Below, one piece after another: positions 1-12,661 of a DNA stretch of 64,000 nt. The DNA lies in assembly GCA_023653785.1 (NCBI GenBank), contig JAMKCH010005373.1:1-64000 (forward strand), given 5' to 3'. Each line of letters begins with the position of its first letter. Positions within the stretch are counted from its first letter, which is position 1. The DNA is from Ophioderma brevispina (lineage: Eukaryota > Echinodermata > Ophiuroidea > Amphilepidida > Ophiodermatidae). The notes under the pieces are model-generated. The model had not been told where the DNA came from and made no database searches. It saw only the letters and a list, made by a program, of their open reading frames with translations. Made by a program: the position numbers and the translations under genes.

Positions 1-404
1 TAGTTGGCCGAAGACACTCTTGTCCTGATCTGTGGTTTAAAATACCTGCTTTCAGTATCAAATGTATGTAATATGGTTGTGGAAGGTCAACTACATACAT
101 GAAGATGTTCTAAATTGATAGGGAAAAAGTGTTTTGGGGTTACTCACAAAAGATTAAAGTGATGAAATAATAATTTTTATCGATTTGCATTGTAGACATG
201 TCCAGACACTGGATACTATCAAAGTTGTGTACCTATATGTGCAAGCTCATGCCAGATCACCGTTTCCAAGAATTATTACAGTAGACAATTGTGCTGGCTA
301 GGGTGACTGCCCTACTGACGGAGGTTACCAAAACCTTAAAGAGAGTTCACCCTTTTAGGGTTGTGGTAGTGCTGCATTGAAAAGGGTTGTGTTTCTATTA
401 CAAA
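1..404. other. No recognisable feature
   Basis: AT-rich sequence with short interrupted frames on both strands. I see no splice-bounded exon, RNA gene or repeat boundary. It ends where the left arm of the next fold-back begins. Confidence 0.5.
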
Positions 405-1328
405 TAAAACACACCCAAAAAAGTAACTCCCCACCCCTGAAATTTGTCAAGTTCAAAACAATACATCGCATTATACATTATGGGATTTAATTGGAAGCGG
501 TGTTTATTTACGCCCATTTTGACACCTCATGTGTGGTGATTGATGAAGTATTGTTGAAGTTATGCCCACTTGACCGAACCCACCCCAGGATTTAAAAGTT
601 GCAGTAGGCCCTATAGAGAAGGAGAATTAGTCATGCAGAGAAGAAGAGGATTGCACGGATTTCAATCTGTAACAGTATGATTGTCAATAGGATTTACTGC
701 AACTTTTAAATCCTGGGGTGGGTTCGGTCAAGTGAAGTCGGGAAGCAGCATATGGTATACAGCATTTGGATGAAGAATTTGCACGACATCGCATTCAAAT
801 TTCAGACGATCTGAATAAGTGCCATAAGAAATTAATGTCAAGAGTTCGCTAAAAGTGTGTTGGATTCACGCATTAATGAAGACTCAACTTTAAGTTAAGT
901 GTTTGAATCAGCCGAAGTAATGATGTCACATTTTTTTACTTTTGAAAATGCCTCATTTTGTCTTTATTCGCCGGTCAGTCAGCCAGGAAGTAACGGATGT
1001 CTCTATTTTCACACAACAGTTACTCGGTTGCAGTTAAGTCTATAGAGAAGGAGAATTACTCAAGCAGAAAAGAAGAGGATTGCACTGATTTCAATTTGTA
1101 ACAGTATGATTGTCAATAGGATTTACTGCAACTTTTAAATCCTGGGGTGGGTTCGGTCAAGGGGGCATAACTTCAACAATACTCCATCGATCGCCACAAA
1201 TGAGGTGTCAAAATACGCGTAAATAAACACCGCTTCCAATTAAATCCCACCCATATTGTGTAACAAGATCTATCGTTTGAACTTGACAATTTCAGGGGTC
1301 GCGAGTTACTGTTTTGGGTGTGTTTATA
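405..1328. repeat. Large fold-back element with 200-bp arms
   Basis: The left arm (about 405-608) reappears as its reverse complement at about 1128-1328. Shared landmarks are the CACACCCAAAA tract, the block around GGAAGCGGTGTTTATTTACG and the block around GAACCCACCCCAGGATTT. A further block (613-735) starting CTATAGAGAAGGAGAATTA is directly repeated at 1038-1162, so one arm end occurs three times and two different stem pairings are possible. No coding capacity is seen. It is probably a non-autonomous fold-back transposon that suffered an internal duplication. No convincing target duplication was found. Confidence 0.75.
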
Positions 1329-1810
1329 TTTTCCCGTGATCAATCCAGTATAAAGAATGCATGCAAACCACAAGTGGGAAAAATAAGAGTGTTGCCATTT
1401 AGAGACCCCGTTGTTGTATGGAATAAAGTGCACTTTATAGACTGCTGAATTCACCAGGGGTCACCACTGATCCAGGGTCTCAAAATGCAACATCCAAAAA
1501 ATAGTGCTGCCAGAGTGGCTCAAAATACATTCGAACAGTTAGTTTCTTTCTGCTTCTGGAACATTGCCCCAAAACTTCCACCGAAGCATGTTTTGCACAA
1601 AGTCCAGCCTCCAGAGTCATGCCATTTTGTGCCCCTTTTCTTCAAAAATCCTTGTCTGATATGGGAACTATTTGTAATTTGCAGGATGTCATTAGCATAG
1701 GTATATGGTTATACAAGCGTGGCCAAGTTAATGTAACAGGGTAAGAGATGGGTTGTTCAACAACGCAAGGTATGGCACATGATATATATTATATTTTCAT
1801 CATATATTTT
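1329..1810. other. No recognisable feature
   Basis: A short open frame at 1485-1700 has no recognisable domain and no splice context. Nothing else is seen. Confidence 0.4.
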
Positions 1811-2062
1811 TGTGTCGCCTGCTTTAGCAGGAAGACACATTCGGATAGCTTTTTAAAGTTTAGGCTGTTGGCTGTGAGCTTTGGCCTTGAACAAAGGTTA
1901 ATTAGTCATTTTTCACATAAGTATTGACTGATTAACCTCATACTTAGTCGAAAAGAACCACCGGCCCGAGACTCATATGTAGCTTAAACAAAGTGACCTT
2001 TTAATGACCCCTATGTGAACTGTGACTCCTGCTGGCAAACCGCGGTGGCAGGTAACACAAGT
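1811..2062. repeat. GTGTCGCCTGC repeat family, short copy
   Basis: It begins TGTGTCGCCTGCTTTAGCAG, forming a small hairpin with the following GCAGGAAGACAC, and ends in GGCAGGTAACACA, an imperfect inverted copy of the start. A longer copy with the same ends lies at 35295-35700. Ends of related copies lie near 13490 and 41235. The family looks like a non-autonomous inverted-repeat element. Confidence 0.55.
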
Positions 2063-2407
2063 ATTCCGGGAATGCTATATTTTCTTGTTTATCTGCTGAA
2101 TAAAATTGTTAACAAAATAAAGATGGGTAGTAAATCTGTTTCATTTTTTGTATATTTTTGGGGTACTGGTCCAAACATCCAGCTGAACATCCCCACTCAA
2201 ACAAAAATGTGCCCCCCAGAAAAATATATTAATATTATGATTGACAGGATGTGAACCTGCAACCTTTCTATCACCCCCTCACTCAATCTAACCTTGCCAC
2301 CTCCAAGTCCTCATTTGTAACAGATTGCTCTGGGATTAAAAGGTACGTTAGAATGAAGTAACATTATTCATCTTTTTTTTTTTTTCATTTTTTACTTAAA
2401 TGTGCAG

Positions 2408-2626
2408 GAACCTGAAAGAGGTTGAAGTGATGGATGAACAGGAAGGATCACCGCAAGAAGCCAAGATGAAGCTTCCAGTCCCTCACTCCAAGCAGCAACA
2501 TTTACCCCACCTGAACAGGCTCCAAATAACCAACAACAGCAACAGCAGCAGCAGCAAACACAGACAACAAACCACAGCGAGACACAACAGCAGCAACAGC
2601 AACAACCACACAACAATAACGCTCAG
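2408..2626 (+). CDS. Q/N-rich internal coding exon of an unidentified gene
   Basis: A long T-tract ending in TGCAG (acceptor 2406-2407) and a GTAATG donor (2627) bound a 219-nt exon. One frame is open throughout and reads NLKEVEVMDEQEGSPQEAK at its start. From 2439 a different frame is open and reads SSPSLQAATFTPPEQAPNN, followed by two glutamine runs coded by mixed CAA and CAG. That synonymous mix argues that the Q frame is the selected one over its 3' two-thirds. The Q frame has TGA stops at 2423-2425 and 2435-2437, so the two halves fit one protein only if a base is missing near 2466-2470, for example GG read as G in AAGATGAAG. The Q frame ends in phase 0 and runs directly into the terminal exon at 5888. 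The composition suggests a nuclear regulator, but I do not recognise the family. Confidence 0.65.
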
Positions 2627-2787
2627 GTAATGCCAGGTAAATAAATTTGAGTTAATATCTGTGTGTTGTGAGTGAGAGAGGGCGGTTAGGTCCATATCGT
2701 GCGAAGTCCTTGTTGCATTGTCTTCCACCTGTGATGAAACGGGGATGTTATTTGATGATGAGGCCAACGCTTAACCCTCTATTTCAG

Positions 2788-2806
2788 GGGGTTGAAACAA
2801 CGGCTG
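2788..2806 (+). other. Possible 19-nt microexon
   Basis: Nineteen bases lie between CTCTATTTCAG and GTAAGTGA, both close to consensus. Included after the 2408-2626 exon read in its N/S frame, it restores exactly the frame of the terminal exon. Included after the Q frame, it creates an early stop (AQGVETTAE then stop). It could be a regulated microexon or a chance pair of splice sites. Confidence 0.3.
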
Positions 2807-5800
2807 GTAAGTGAATGAAGTGAAAGGTCATCTAGGGGTGGATTGATTTCCAAATAATTTTTAAGAAAAAACCTTCGTAATATGCTACTTTAACACAATA
2901 AGGAATGGGTATTGCCTAAGTGCTCAAAATGATCCTTAAATCTAGTTAACCAAAGCCATCCTTAGAGTTCATTAGCAACCCCTTCTAGGTTTTTTTGCAC
3001 CCTACCAAAACTCCATTTTCTGGCAACCAAATGACTTTTATGTGCATGTCACTGATATTTTACATTTTTTATGCAAAACCAGTACCTTCAGGTTAATTAT
3101 AGGTATTGATGAGAGAATGTACTAACTTACCTATTATGTCAAAATGACCACAGCTACTTGTGTTTTGGTACCAGTGGATACTATGATCATACCTCTTTCA
3201 CTGATATCAAAATTAGTACCACCATGCTTATTATTATGGGAGAATGGATGTATAAAGTTCACATGCGCACATATTACGCACATATGTGGAAAAGGAACAA
3301 CTATTTTTCAGAGAAAAAAAGGTTAGGATATTAGGATTTTAATGCGTGTTTTTTTTGTGCTTTGATGACTAGTATTTTACGCCGAGCATTTTAGGCCATT
3401 AAGCTGCATTCAAGAAGTAGTAAAATTACAAAATATCACTTTCTACCCAAATCCAGTTGTTACACCCCGACTATGCCAAAACATGAGACAAATGTAATTA
3501 TCGATACAGCAATGCTAAGCTTTTGAGTAGTCTTAGACCTTGCAAAGATGATTATGAGTTTCCCTCCCTTTTATTTCCACTTTAATTTCCATAACTTCTT
3601 AATATCTAGCGAAAGGCCATTTGGCATTCCACAGTGGGGACCAACAAAAGAATTGATATTTGCAATAATCAAATATCACAGACATAACAATTGAATGGGT
3701 CTGGGTTAATAGGTATTCATTAGAATTTGATAGTCATTTCAAGGGTTGGATTTTTTTTTTAAAAACATGGGTTAAATTTACTATAAAATAAAAAAAGCAC
3801 AAAATTACCTGACAAACTTTCCAAATCTGAATTTTGATGCTGCTGCTTACATTTTGGGATGGTGTGAGCGGGGATGGGCAATGGAAAACTAATTCTGATG
3901 GTCTTTGGTGAAAATATGCTAGATTCAAGTATGCAAAAGGTCCTTCTTTTGAAGGTGTTGATGTGCTTTCAATAATAAGACTATATATTTAACACTAGTT
4001 CAACTGAATTGTGTGTTGATCACAATACTTCTGCTCTATCAAACCTTCGTGTCTGGGGATGGTATCCAGTGCATTCACTAGTGAACAAACAAAAAACGAA
4101 ACTGGGTAGGAATTTACGGCAATATTGACAGATCACAAGAAGCAAGGTACGTATAGAGCTATGCAGACTCGCCATTGTTCCCACACTTTGCTGTCCCAAG
4201 GAATAAATCTCTTGCTGTGTTGTGTGATTTTCGGCATAAAATTGATTTCTCCAATATGAATCAGAAATGGAATGGCAGTTATTTTGGTCAAAGATTTGCA
4301 CCAGGTGCATCATCGCACAAGGCACAGACATCAATGCATTAAAGAGCCTTGGCCAATGTATGACGGTCCATCCCTTTACCCCCTGGGCTTTACCTGAATC
4401 TATTGGATCTGAGCACTATTTTGCATATGGTCAACTAAAAGGTACTAGACTGGTTAGTTCATGTAATGAGCAAATTAGAAATACTATAAGAATGGTGGTA
4501 TGGTTTAACAGAAATATGGAAGAACTCTTTTGATTGGTTGACTCAGAGGGCTATCTCATGTTGTGTCCTGTAATGAAAAACCCCACCAATCTGAGAAGAT
4601 TGTATCACAGTTAGTGCCCAGAGGGGTTAAAAACCAAAATATTCTGCTGGTGTGTGTTGCAATAATGCAAGGGTTTTGTGGCACAAAAATCTGCAAGTTT
4701 AAGTGGAGTAAGTTAGTTGTAGTGGTTTCTTGACTAATTGTAAAGTGCCTCTCAGGCTGTAACAAGTTATTCGTGGAAGTTGACAGTGGCCCAAATATAG
4801 ATTAAGCATCCCATATTGTTGACCAATTCAAGTGGAGATTTGAAAACAAAAGGGGAACAAAAATGGATAATATAAATTGTATCTGTAGCATTTAGTCGGC
4901 AAAATACCACAAGGGGCACATCACCCAACTTTGCGCAGGGTGTGGATGGAAACCAAATTTGTAGTTGTTAGTCTACTTACAGAGCAAGGCTAAACTAAAC
5001 ATATGATATATGGAAAGAGGGTTTTTTACTGGAGATATTAGCCAGAGTATTTTGGCTTGGAACGCAAAGTGACTCTAAGCTCGGTGTTTGGGCTCATTAA
5101 TCATGAGCACAACTGCTGTCATAAAGTGTTTTGATGGCCAGTTGCATCACATATTCCTTTCCATAACCAGATGTTGTGTGGCAAATGCAGCTTGCAAACA
5201 ACAATCTAAAAGCTCTAGCCCACTTTCAGACCATACCACCATTCATACCGTATTGCTGATTGGCTCAAAAAATCCCCTAAGTTCCATTTGACCAATAAGC
5301 AGGTAGTACTCATGTGGAGATAATTGTTTGGGATGCCAAAAGCTAGGATGATAAAGTCTAAACCAAAATTCCTTTAACACACAGTCTGCTAGTTAAGCTC
5401 CTCCTGGAGGTCAGGGATTTGCACTGATCACCACAATTGAGGCATCAGCATCAACAATTGTTGTCAAGGTGCACTGGTGCCCAATCACGGCCAATGTGTG
5501 GTATGTTAGTGGAATGCACTACATGCTTAAAATATGCTTGTTTTGTAAAAGGAATTGTGGCTTCCACTTCAGCAGAGAATTTTTTGGCAAAAACAGCAAT
5601 AGAAATGCTCCCTGTCACAGCATCAACTTGCTTGCAGTTGGGGAGCAAAATGACTTCTCTTACAACAATATGCATTAATGCCCACTTGGAAAGCATACTA
5701 TTTGAGAAGCATACAATGAGTTTGAAAAGTAGAGGTATGGTATGGGGAACTTTCATGTGTGAAGGCCCGTACTGGCTGAAGCCCAAGGCTGAATACAGTA

Positions 5801-5887
5801 TTGTGCTGAATATGAGGTGCAGTAATTGGAAAATTGTTTCAATTAACAATGTAGAACACACTATTTCCTTTCTTGTTCACCTTACAG
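2807..5887 (+). other. Probable intron with dispersed repeat pieces
   Basis: The stretch lies between two exons whose phases match. It holds no recognisable domain. The block at 5190-5320 (TTCAGACCATACCACCATTC, then TGATTGGCT and GTAGTACTCAT) is a repeat shared with 12940-13055. A 456-nt stretch (5437-5892) is open on both strands but shows no domain. Confidence 0.5.
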
Positions 5888-6100
5888 AATAGCCAACTAC
5901 AGCCACAGATTCCGAACAACAAGCAGCCTCAGACCGCATACACACAGCATCACATGACCAACCTACACCGACACCCTAACGCCATCAACAACACACTGCA
6001 CGGCCCTCCCAGGCCCCCGGCCCACGGCACACAGCAGGACGAGGAACCGGCGTCGGAGGAGAGCACCGACAACACCCAAAGTAACAAGGAAGCCCAATGA
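5888..6100 (+). CDS. Terminal coding exon of the Q/N-rich gene
   Basis: A pyrimidine-rich acceptor (TTCTTGTTCACCTTACAG) is followed by 71 codons in phase 0, ending in TGA. The protein starts NSQLQPQIPNNKQPQTAYTQ, continues with a His/Asn-rich part and a Pro-rich segment (GPPRPPAHG), and ends in an acidic Ser/Thr/Glu/Asn tail (DEEPASEESTDNTQSNKEAQ). Base composition is clearly richer in G+C than in the flanks. It continues the Q/N bias of the exon at 2408-2626, which supports joining them. No folded domain or catalytic motif is visible, as expected for a disordered C-terminal tail. The gene's 5' exons lie outside the window. I cannot name the family. Confidence 0.75.
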   Translation, partial: NSQLQPQIPNNKQPQTAYTQHHMTNLHRHPNAINNTLHGPPRPPAHGTQQDEEPASEESTDNTQSNKEAQ

Positions 6101-8525
6101 TGATAGCATACATCATGGGTCTTGCTTGTGTTTTTTTGTAGGTCGTTAGACAATTTTTCTTATCAACAAATTGTACCTTGATTTGTTTTTAAAACCACCA
6201 ATGGCTTTCAGAAAATGAAAGGGTTACGTGGCGTGTTCACATTAGTCGCAACAGCTTGTGCATAATGTACCACAGCTCCGAAAAAATAATAACTTGACCA
6301 GATGTTTTGTGCAGATCATATTATGCTGAAAGAGCGTGTTACCTTTGGCTCTATATATTGCAATGTACAACTGTGCTCGCCATCGAGATTGTGCAACATT
6401 GGTTTGGGGAGGGAGGAAATATAAGGCACTGTCCGTTTTTGAACAAAAAAAATTACCATGGGTGATATTCAAGTAGTTTAAATGAATCAACAACTTTACA
6501 TGTATCTTCTGAAAGTTAACTAACTTGTTGTTTGTGTGTTTTGTTGTTAAATTTATACGGATTGTAATCACTTTCTTATAGCCATAAAGGTAGCAGGCCA
6601 AGATTAAAAATACTGTTCCATTTCATTATAATATTGTCGAGCATAAAAAAAAATCATAAAGTATTTATTCCAAACTCCCCAACCCAGTATAGAACTTATC
6701 TCTCTTGTCAATTTATTTCATTCAACTTGCCTCGAGAGAAAGTATTTTTGGATTTTCTGGATAATGACATCACTATAATGAGGTCTGTTTACATCTGGTT
6801 ACTGTCGAAGCATACAACAACACCCCACACCACTGTATCGCTCTTCATCTTCATATCATGCGCCGATGCTTGCCAAGCACAATATTTTATACAGGCATAA
6901 AAAAATTGTAATCAGGCTTCGAATTACAAATTTAGAGTTACATGCACAGACTATGTAAACATGGTGTTTTTCAATTTTATCATTTCAGCATTCAATGACT
7001 TTCTATGAAATAAGCTAAAATTGCATATTTTATGGATCATGTGGATTCACAACATTTAAATTTACATGTACGTGTGCATGCAGGATACAAAAGTTACATG
7101 TACACACAGAAAGTTACATGCACCTGTGCATGTGTGCACCTGGGTAATTCGAAGCCTGATTGTAATGCACCAATGTTGTGAAATAGAAGATGTAAATTTC
7201 ATCCACAAAGGCAGGAATAAGTCTGTAAGAGTTAGGGAATAACAAATTCTCTTCAAATAACATGAGTGCAAAAATTGATTTGAAAAAGGTAAAAAAAGTA
7301 CCTTTAGAGTGCTTTTCATTTCAAGCCATGCAGAAACCCTTTTTTTTGATCGTGTAAGAAGTATGTGCATATGACCAATCTGCGATATAGACAGTGGCCA
7401 GACGGGCGGCCATTATCGCTTTGCGCATCAGCAGTTACGATGATGATGTCGGTCTAGTCCATACAAATATGTACGTATTTGATACAATGTCGGTCATTGC
7501 TGTCTTGTCCCGCAGTGTTCCCGTGGCTTCTTTTTTTGTCAAATCAAGTTTTTACTTTGGGTAATGTTATTGTGTGGGAATTTATTTGCCGTTTACTATT
7601 ATAATTTTACATAATTCTCACAGATTTATTAATGCCTTTGATATAAATGAAATCCATGATTTTCCAGGTTTTTTATTTTAAATAAAACTCATTACAGTTA
7701 CTTTGGCTTGCTACCTTTAAATTTACAATGAAATTAAAAAATCAATTTGTTACCTTGCTTGTATAAAAGCGCATAAAAATTCTGACTTGTCACAAAAGAT
7801 TAAAACTCCTGCATTTTATAATCTACAAAGCAGATTAATTTTTCTGCTAATAATTATACTGGGTCAATGCAAATTGGCCTGGGCCTGTTTTGAAAAAAAA
7901 AATCTTTAAAATACTTACGACCCGGAACACTATCTGCTTGACTCTGTGATTTAGTAGTACTGTTATGGAATCCTATAATGTACTTTAACATGGTGTGAAT
8001 ATATGATAATAGATTCCCTTTTCTGTATAAGAGGTGACATGATTTGGAAGCTCCTTGTCGGGGAGGGGGCCCCAAGTGTGTGAAATTCTTCATTGGGGAT
8101 TTTCCTCATTAGATATTTTCCTAATTGATCTTGCAACTAAGAGGTTTCTTTTTTTAGAACGCACCTCCTAAAACATGTCCAGTTCTTGTCAGAGAGGGGG
8201 TCCAAATGTGTAATTCACCCCATTGGAGCATGCACCAACAATTTTATCTTGAATGTGGATGAGCCGATTGACAACATTTCCCCTCCCACCCCCACTTTAA
8301 CTCCATCAAATGGAGATTTTTTTTTTTGTATCATAAGAAGTTCCTATTTCCCCAGGCCAGCGAAATTAACTTCCTCAGCTATGTTTCCTTCTGATGTTAT
8401 GAACCAAATGTGAGCCAATTCATACACAATATTAGCTTCTACTATCCTCATTTTGACCGATTTAATATTCATACATGCTTGAGGTGGTCGTACGCGATAC
8501 TATCGGATCCTACGCATGATAATGA
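6101..8525 (+). other. Probable 3'UTR, then intergenic DNA
   Basis: The transcript should continue past the stop at 6100. AATAAA occurs at about 7681, but no end can be assigned from sequence alone. The 119-codon minus-strand frame at 6242-6601 has no domain and is treated as chance. Nothing else is recognised. Confidence 0.35.
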
Positions 8526-8657
8526 TAAAATTGGATGATTTGCGCCCAATATTTATTGTCTCGCTATGAGTTTTAATATATTGGACTGCGTCTCGCCCAA
8601 TATTTTTTGCAACTCATAGCTCGACCAATAAATTTGGGCTGAATCAATCCAATTTTA
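8526..8657. repeat. Hairpin element with 48-bp arms
   Basis: TAAAATTGGAT, GCCCAA, ATTTATTG and GCTATGAGTT on the left pair with AACTCATAGC, CCAATAAAT, TTGGGC and ATCCAATTTTA on the right, with a few mismatches. It looks like a small MITE. Confidence 0.6.
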
Positions 8658-11609
8658 TTACAACATTTGTAATCTGATGTTTTTTTGATATGCTTACATA
8701 TGAGGGCAAAAACAAGACATGAAAAATCAGACCAAGATTGGGTCACCCCGCTTTGACTAACGTCACAGATGTTTCAAAGTGGTCAATTAAACCCCTCTAT
8801 TTGTTTTCTTTTTCATTTGGAAGATGTTCACCCAGGCAGCTCGATTCCAGAGTATAAAATGTGATCAGTGGTTGTATGTATTACTATAGCATATGATGAT
8901 GTGCCTTTGTTTATGTTATTTCACCCCCCTGTTGTGTAAAGAGAGAACTGGCAGCCAAAAAGCCCCTATCCTTTGCTGGGAAATTCTGTTTTTGCTGTAA
9001 CTTGTTTCGAATTAAAGAATACTAACTTTCTTATCAAGCATAATAAGCTAATGCTACCACTGCATTTTGTGACCAATTGAGATCAGGAAAGATTCTGCAA
9101 GTAATTATAACCAGATTTATGATGTGGTCTGTCACAGAAACTACTGTAATATTTGCCTGCCAGAAACACAGAGGGTGTCCTTAATGTCCAACAATTGACG
9201 TCATAGGTCACATCATCTATAGACTGCAGTACAAAATTTAGCACCAAAAAATTGTAAAACTAGAAGCCATATTGTTACACCATACATTTCATTGGAATAA
9301 CAGTGTGTTCAGACTTTTCCCCTGCACTGGCAGTGGCGTTGCATCGCCTGATAGCAATCTCTGCCCATCTTCTTGGCAGTACTGCAACAGAGTTAAATTT
9401 GTTTTAATTGCTGCAGTGGGATTGCATCAGAAAGTGATTGATACATTGGCAGTGCAGCACCACTGCCCTGCATTGCACGTGGAAGTATGAATGGACCTTT
9501 AGGCCGTTGCTAGTGACAGCAGACTCTTAATCATTAATAAAGAGTTACCAACGATGACTACTTAGAATCTGTGAAGAGAAATGATGGGTATGATCTGGTG
9601 GTAAAATTTTAATATAATTTTCACTTGATAACATGGCATTTGAATTTGTATTCATGATTTTGAGTGGTCGAGTTCAGAGTGCCAAGTGTTTCCTGCCCTA
9701 AATGAATGAATTTGTACTTACAAATTTCAACAACCTCTGTGATTCAGGAAGGTTTTGCACCCATTGGCTGGTATTCTCAAAGGGAGTCGAACAAAAAAAC
9801 GTCCACTTCTGTAGGACTAACCCTGGTTTAAACCTGGGTCTAAAGTTAGACTCCCCCTTTGCGAATATTAGCCATTATATTGCAAGTAATTCTTGAAACC
9901 TCCCTGATTGTAAATGTTGGCATCTCTGAAAGTGCCCTTATGTCTAAGTATTCAACTGAACATAATGTGGTTATACCAGGTGTGATATCATTGTGCCAAG
10001 CATTGGAATATGAGTTTTGTTTTGGTAAGATTTTGACCATTTCCTGATCATCACAATACTTTACTAATGTTCCATTTCATTATCCCCAAATATATTTGTC
10101 TTTCTACCTCTCAAATGGTCTCCTTAGGTCATAGAAAATGAAGTGTATTCATTTAAATCTTCTCAAAAACCACCACAAACATTCCGGAAGGGAAAAAACT
10201 GCTATGGCCCGCCAATGAAGCAGGCAAATTGGGTCAAATTGTCTGGCCAGATTACCCCACCAGCCTGTCCCTCTCATGGCTGCCAGGGTTGTGTGTCTTC
10301 TTAGTCCTATCTGCTTGTATTAGTCTTTAAAAGTTGTCTCAAATTCAATCAACCAGAAAGTTAATAAAATGACCTGTAGGTTCCCAGACAGACTTCAAAG
10401 AGGTTTTCAACAAGTGATCAATAAAAAAAATATGGTGGTCTGCTTGGAATTTACTCCAATAGCCATAGCGGCTCATGGAGAGTACAATATCCTGCTATCC
10501 ATGGATGGCTAAGCTTTTGACCACAAGATAGAATAGAAGGGGACCCTGGTAAGGTCTATTGGTTAATCAGCCCGAGGTCAAATTTGGTTGGTTTATCCTT
10601 TGACCAATCAACCATAACAGAATGAGGGCAAATCCGAAGGGTTTGCAGCTACGAGCAAGGTTTTGATTTTTGTATTCATTAATACTATCTAATTTGGCCA
10701 TCAGAGACAGGTAAGAGAAGCTTGAAGATGTATATTTTGATTGGTTACCCTGAGGTCATATCATGTAATGAGGCAATCAGAAAGACTGTAGGAAAGGTGG
10801 TACATTTCAGGGGTTAAAAGAAGATTTTTTTTCCGTCTGAATAGCATAGGGATTGCTAGTGTCTGTGACAATCATCTTAACGCTAAACAAAATTGCATGC
10901 TCTTTCCACATAGTTGGGCACATTTTCATGGCACTTGGTTTTAACGGTCCTTGGGTAGTGCTCCACGGGTTACCCCTCCAAGAGCAGGGTCCAAGGTCAT
11001 CTAGAGGTCCTTGGCATTCATGTTCCTAAAATGGTCAGAAATGGTGCAGATTGCATGCAGAAGTCAAAAGTTCATTTGGGGTCAAGTCAATCCAGGTGAT
11101 TGCAAAAGTAGGTGGGAATAGTGGTTTGAAAACTAACTTGTTGCTAATTTATGTCTTCCACCTTTGCTGTCTACAACACGTTCACGGGTGTTTGCTTTAG
11201 ATATGAAAAAATGATACACTATAGTTCAGATCTGGATTTGGAATCATATCCCATCAGTTGATTGTGTTTACCCTTGGACAAGGCATTTTATTGTATTTGT
11301 CTCTCTCCACCCAGGTGTATAAATGAGTATTGGCTTATTCTGGGGATGTAACCAGACTTGCTGCACACAGTAGCAAATCACCCACAGTATGGGTCAGTCA
11401 GTATTGAAAGACCTGTATGTGCACTCTGGAAAGGTGTGCAATACATAAGCTACCTTTATACTGTAAAATAAATCGAACTTGGGCTGATTTTTTAAAAGTG
11501 ATTTGTTCGGTGGTGTGACCTCTCTCAGAACCTGTGAGAAGCCTGTGCCTTTTTGTTGTTCATGTTTTTATTTGTTTACAATGCTTTAAGTGCATCAGAC
11601 CAAAAGAGG
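8658..11609. other. No gene; scattered repeat fragments
   Basis: No exon or domain is recognised. The segment 10900-11060 (TTTTCATGGCACTTGG, GGTCCTTGGGTAGTG, AGGTCATCTAGAGG) is a partial copy of the repeat at 13170-13530 and 40780-41262. Confidence 0.4.
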
Positions 11610-12113
11610 TTTAAAGCAATAACAGTACATTTTTTGAAGAGCACCCCAATTTTTCCACAGTTGCATTGCTCCTGACTAGTAAACTATACCTCTGAATGGT
11701 AAAGCTTGAACATGTCTATGAATCGCAAAAGAATAAATTTTGTAGTTCGTATAATAATTCAGTGGGTGCTGGAAAGGCCCTTCCAATATGATATAGCCAG
11801 TTAATAGTGCCATGTACATGTCTACACTCATCCATTGTTCCGTTGGTTCAGACAAGTCAAGTTAGATGTCATTTTCGTGAGGTGCATCTATTTTCACAAT
11901 GGACACAGAAATTTGGTGCTTCCAGTTCCACCATTAAAAAACAATTGGGGACCCCAATTGTAATTACAAAATCACTTCTTTTATGACAAATACACACTTT
12001 TGAGCATTTACATTCGCAAGTATATAGCTTACTAGACAATTACCATCACAACTATGCAAAATGTCAAATTTTGAAAATTGGGGGCGCTTTTCAAAAATGT
12101 GTTACTGCTTTAA
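11610..12113. repeat. MITE family A (TTTAAAGCA ends), copy 1
   Basis: The left end TTTAAAGCAATAACAGTACA, followed by a TTTTTTGAAGAGC block and CCCCAATTTT, is mirrored at the right end (AAAATTGGGGGCGCTTTTCA, then ATGTGTTACTGCTTTAA). Inverted ends are about 45 bp long. A second copy lies at 41579-42113. There is no coding capacity, so it would need a transposase in trans. Confidence 0.75.
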
Positions 12114-12661
12114 TTCTGCCTGACCCAGTGTGTCTAGGACAAGTAATCATTAGAGTCTGTAAAGAATCTTTCCAAGAAAATTGTGTGTGTGTGTTGGGTG
12201 GCTTGGTTGGTTTGTCATTTACAGACGTGTGAGCACCATTTAGGGTTAGCTGAAGTATGATGCAATTGAAGCTGCATATCGACCTTGAATTTTTTTTGAA
12301 AGTCCTTCCCAGTTAGTCACCAGGTTGGTTCCTGAAATACCCTATTTGAGTCGGAGTCCTCGCCATCCCCCACTCCCAAAAAAGATGTAGGTCTATACAT
12401 CTATCTCCCAAATGTCAGATTTGATGGTAGATGAAATAAGAATGTATGAACCAATCTTAAACAATACAGGAAATTGGATTGAAATAAGTTTGTATATACA
12501 ACTTGATCTACATGTAAATGGGCATTGCTCTTGGCCAGGTCATATTTACTGGGGTTTTCCATAGTGATGATCTATGTTAGAAGTATGAATTAAATGCTTT
12601 ATGACAATGTTACATAATCTCTATTGTGGTGTCAGAGCTTTAACGCAGTGTTAAACGTGCG

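Noticed and set aside
2230..2310. Second tRNA-like SINE head (minus strand, AGGTTCACATCC B-box-like)
   Set aside because: Only the B-box-like word is convincing. No A box at the right spacing could be confirmed.
2392..2767. Minus-strand frames rich in Cys and Leu
   Set aside because: They are the complement of the CAG/CAA repeat in the plus-strand exon.
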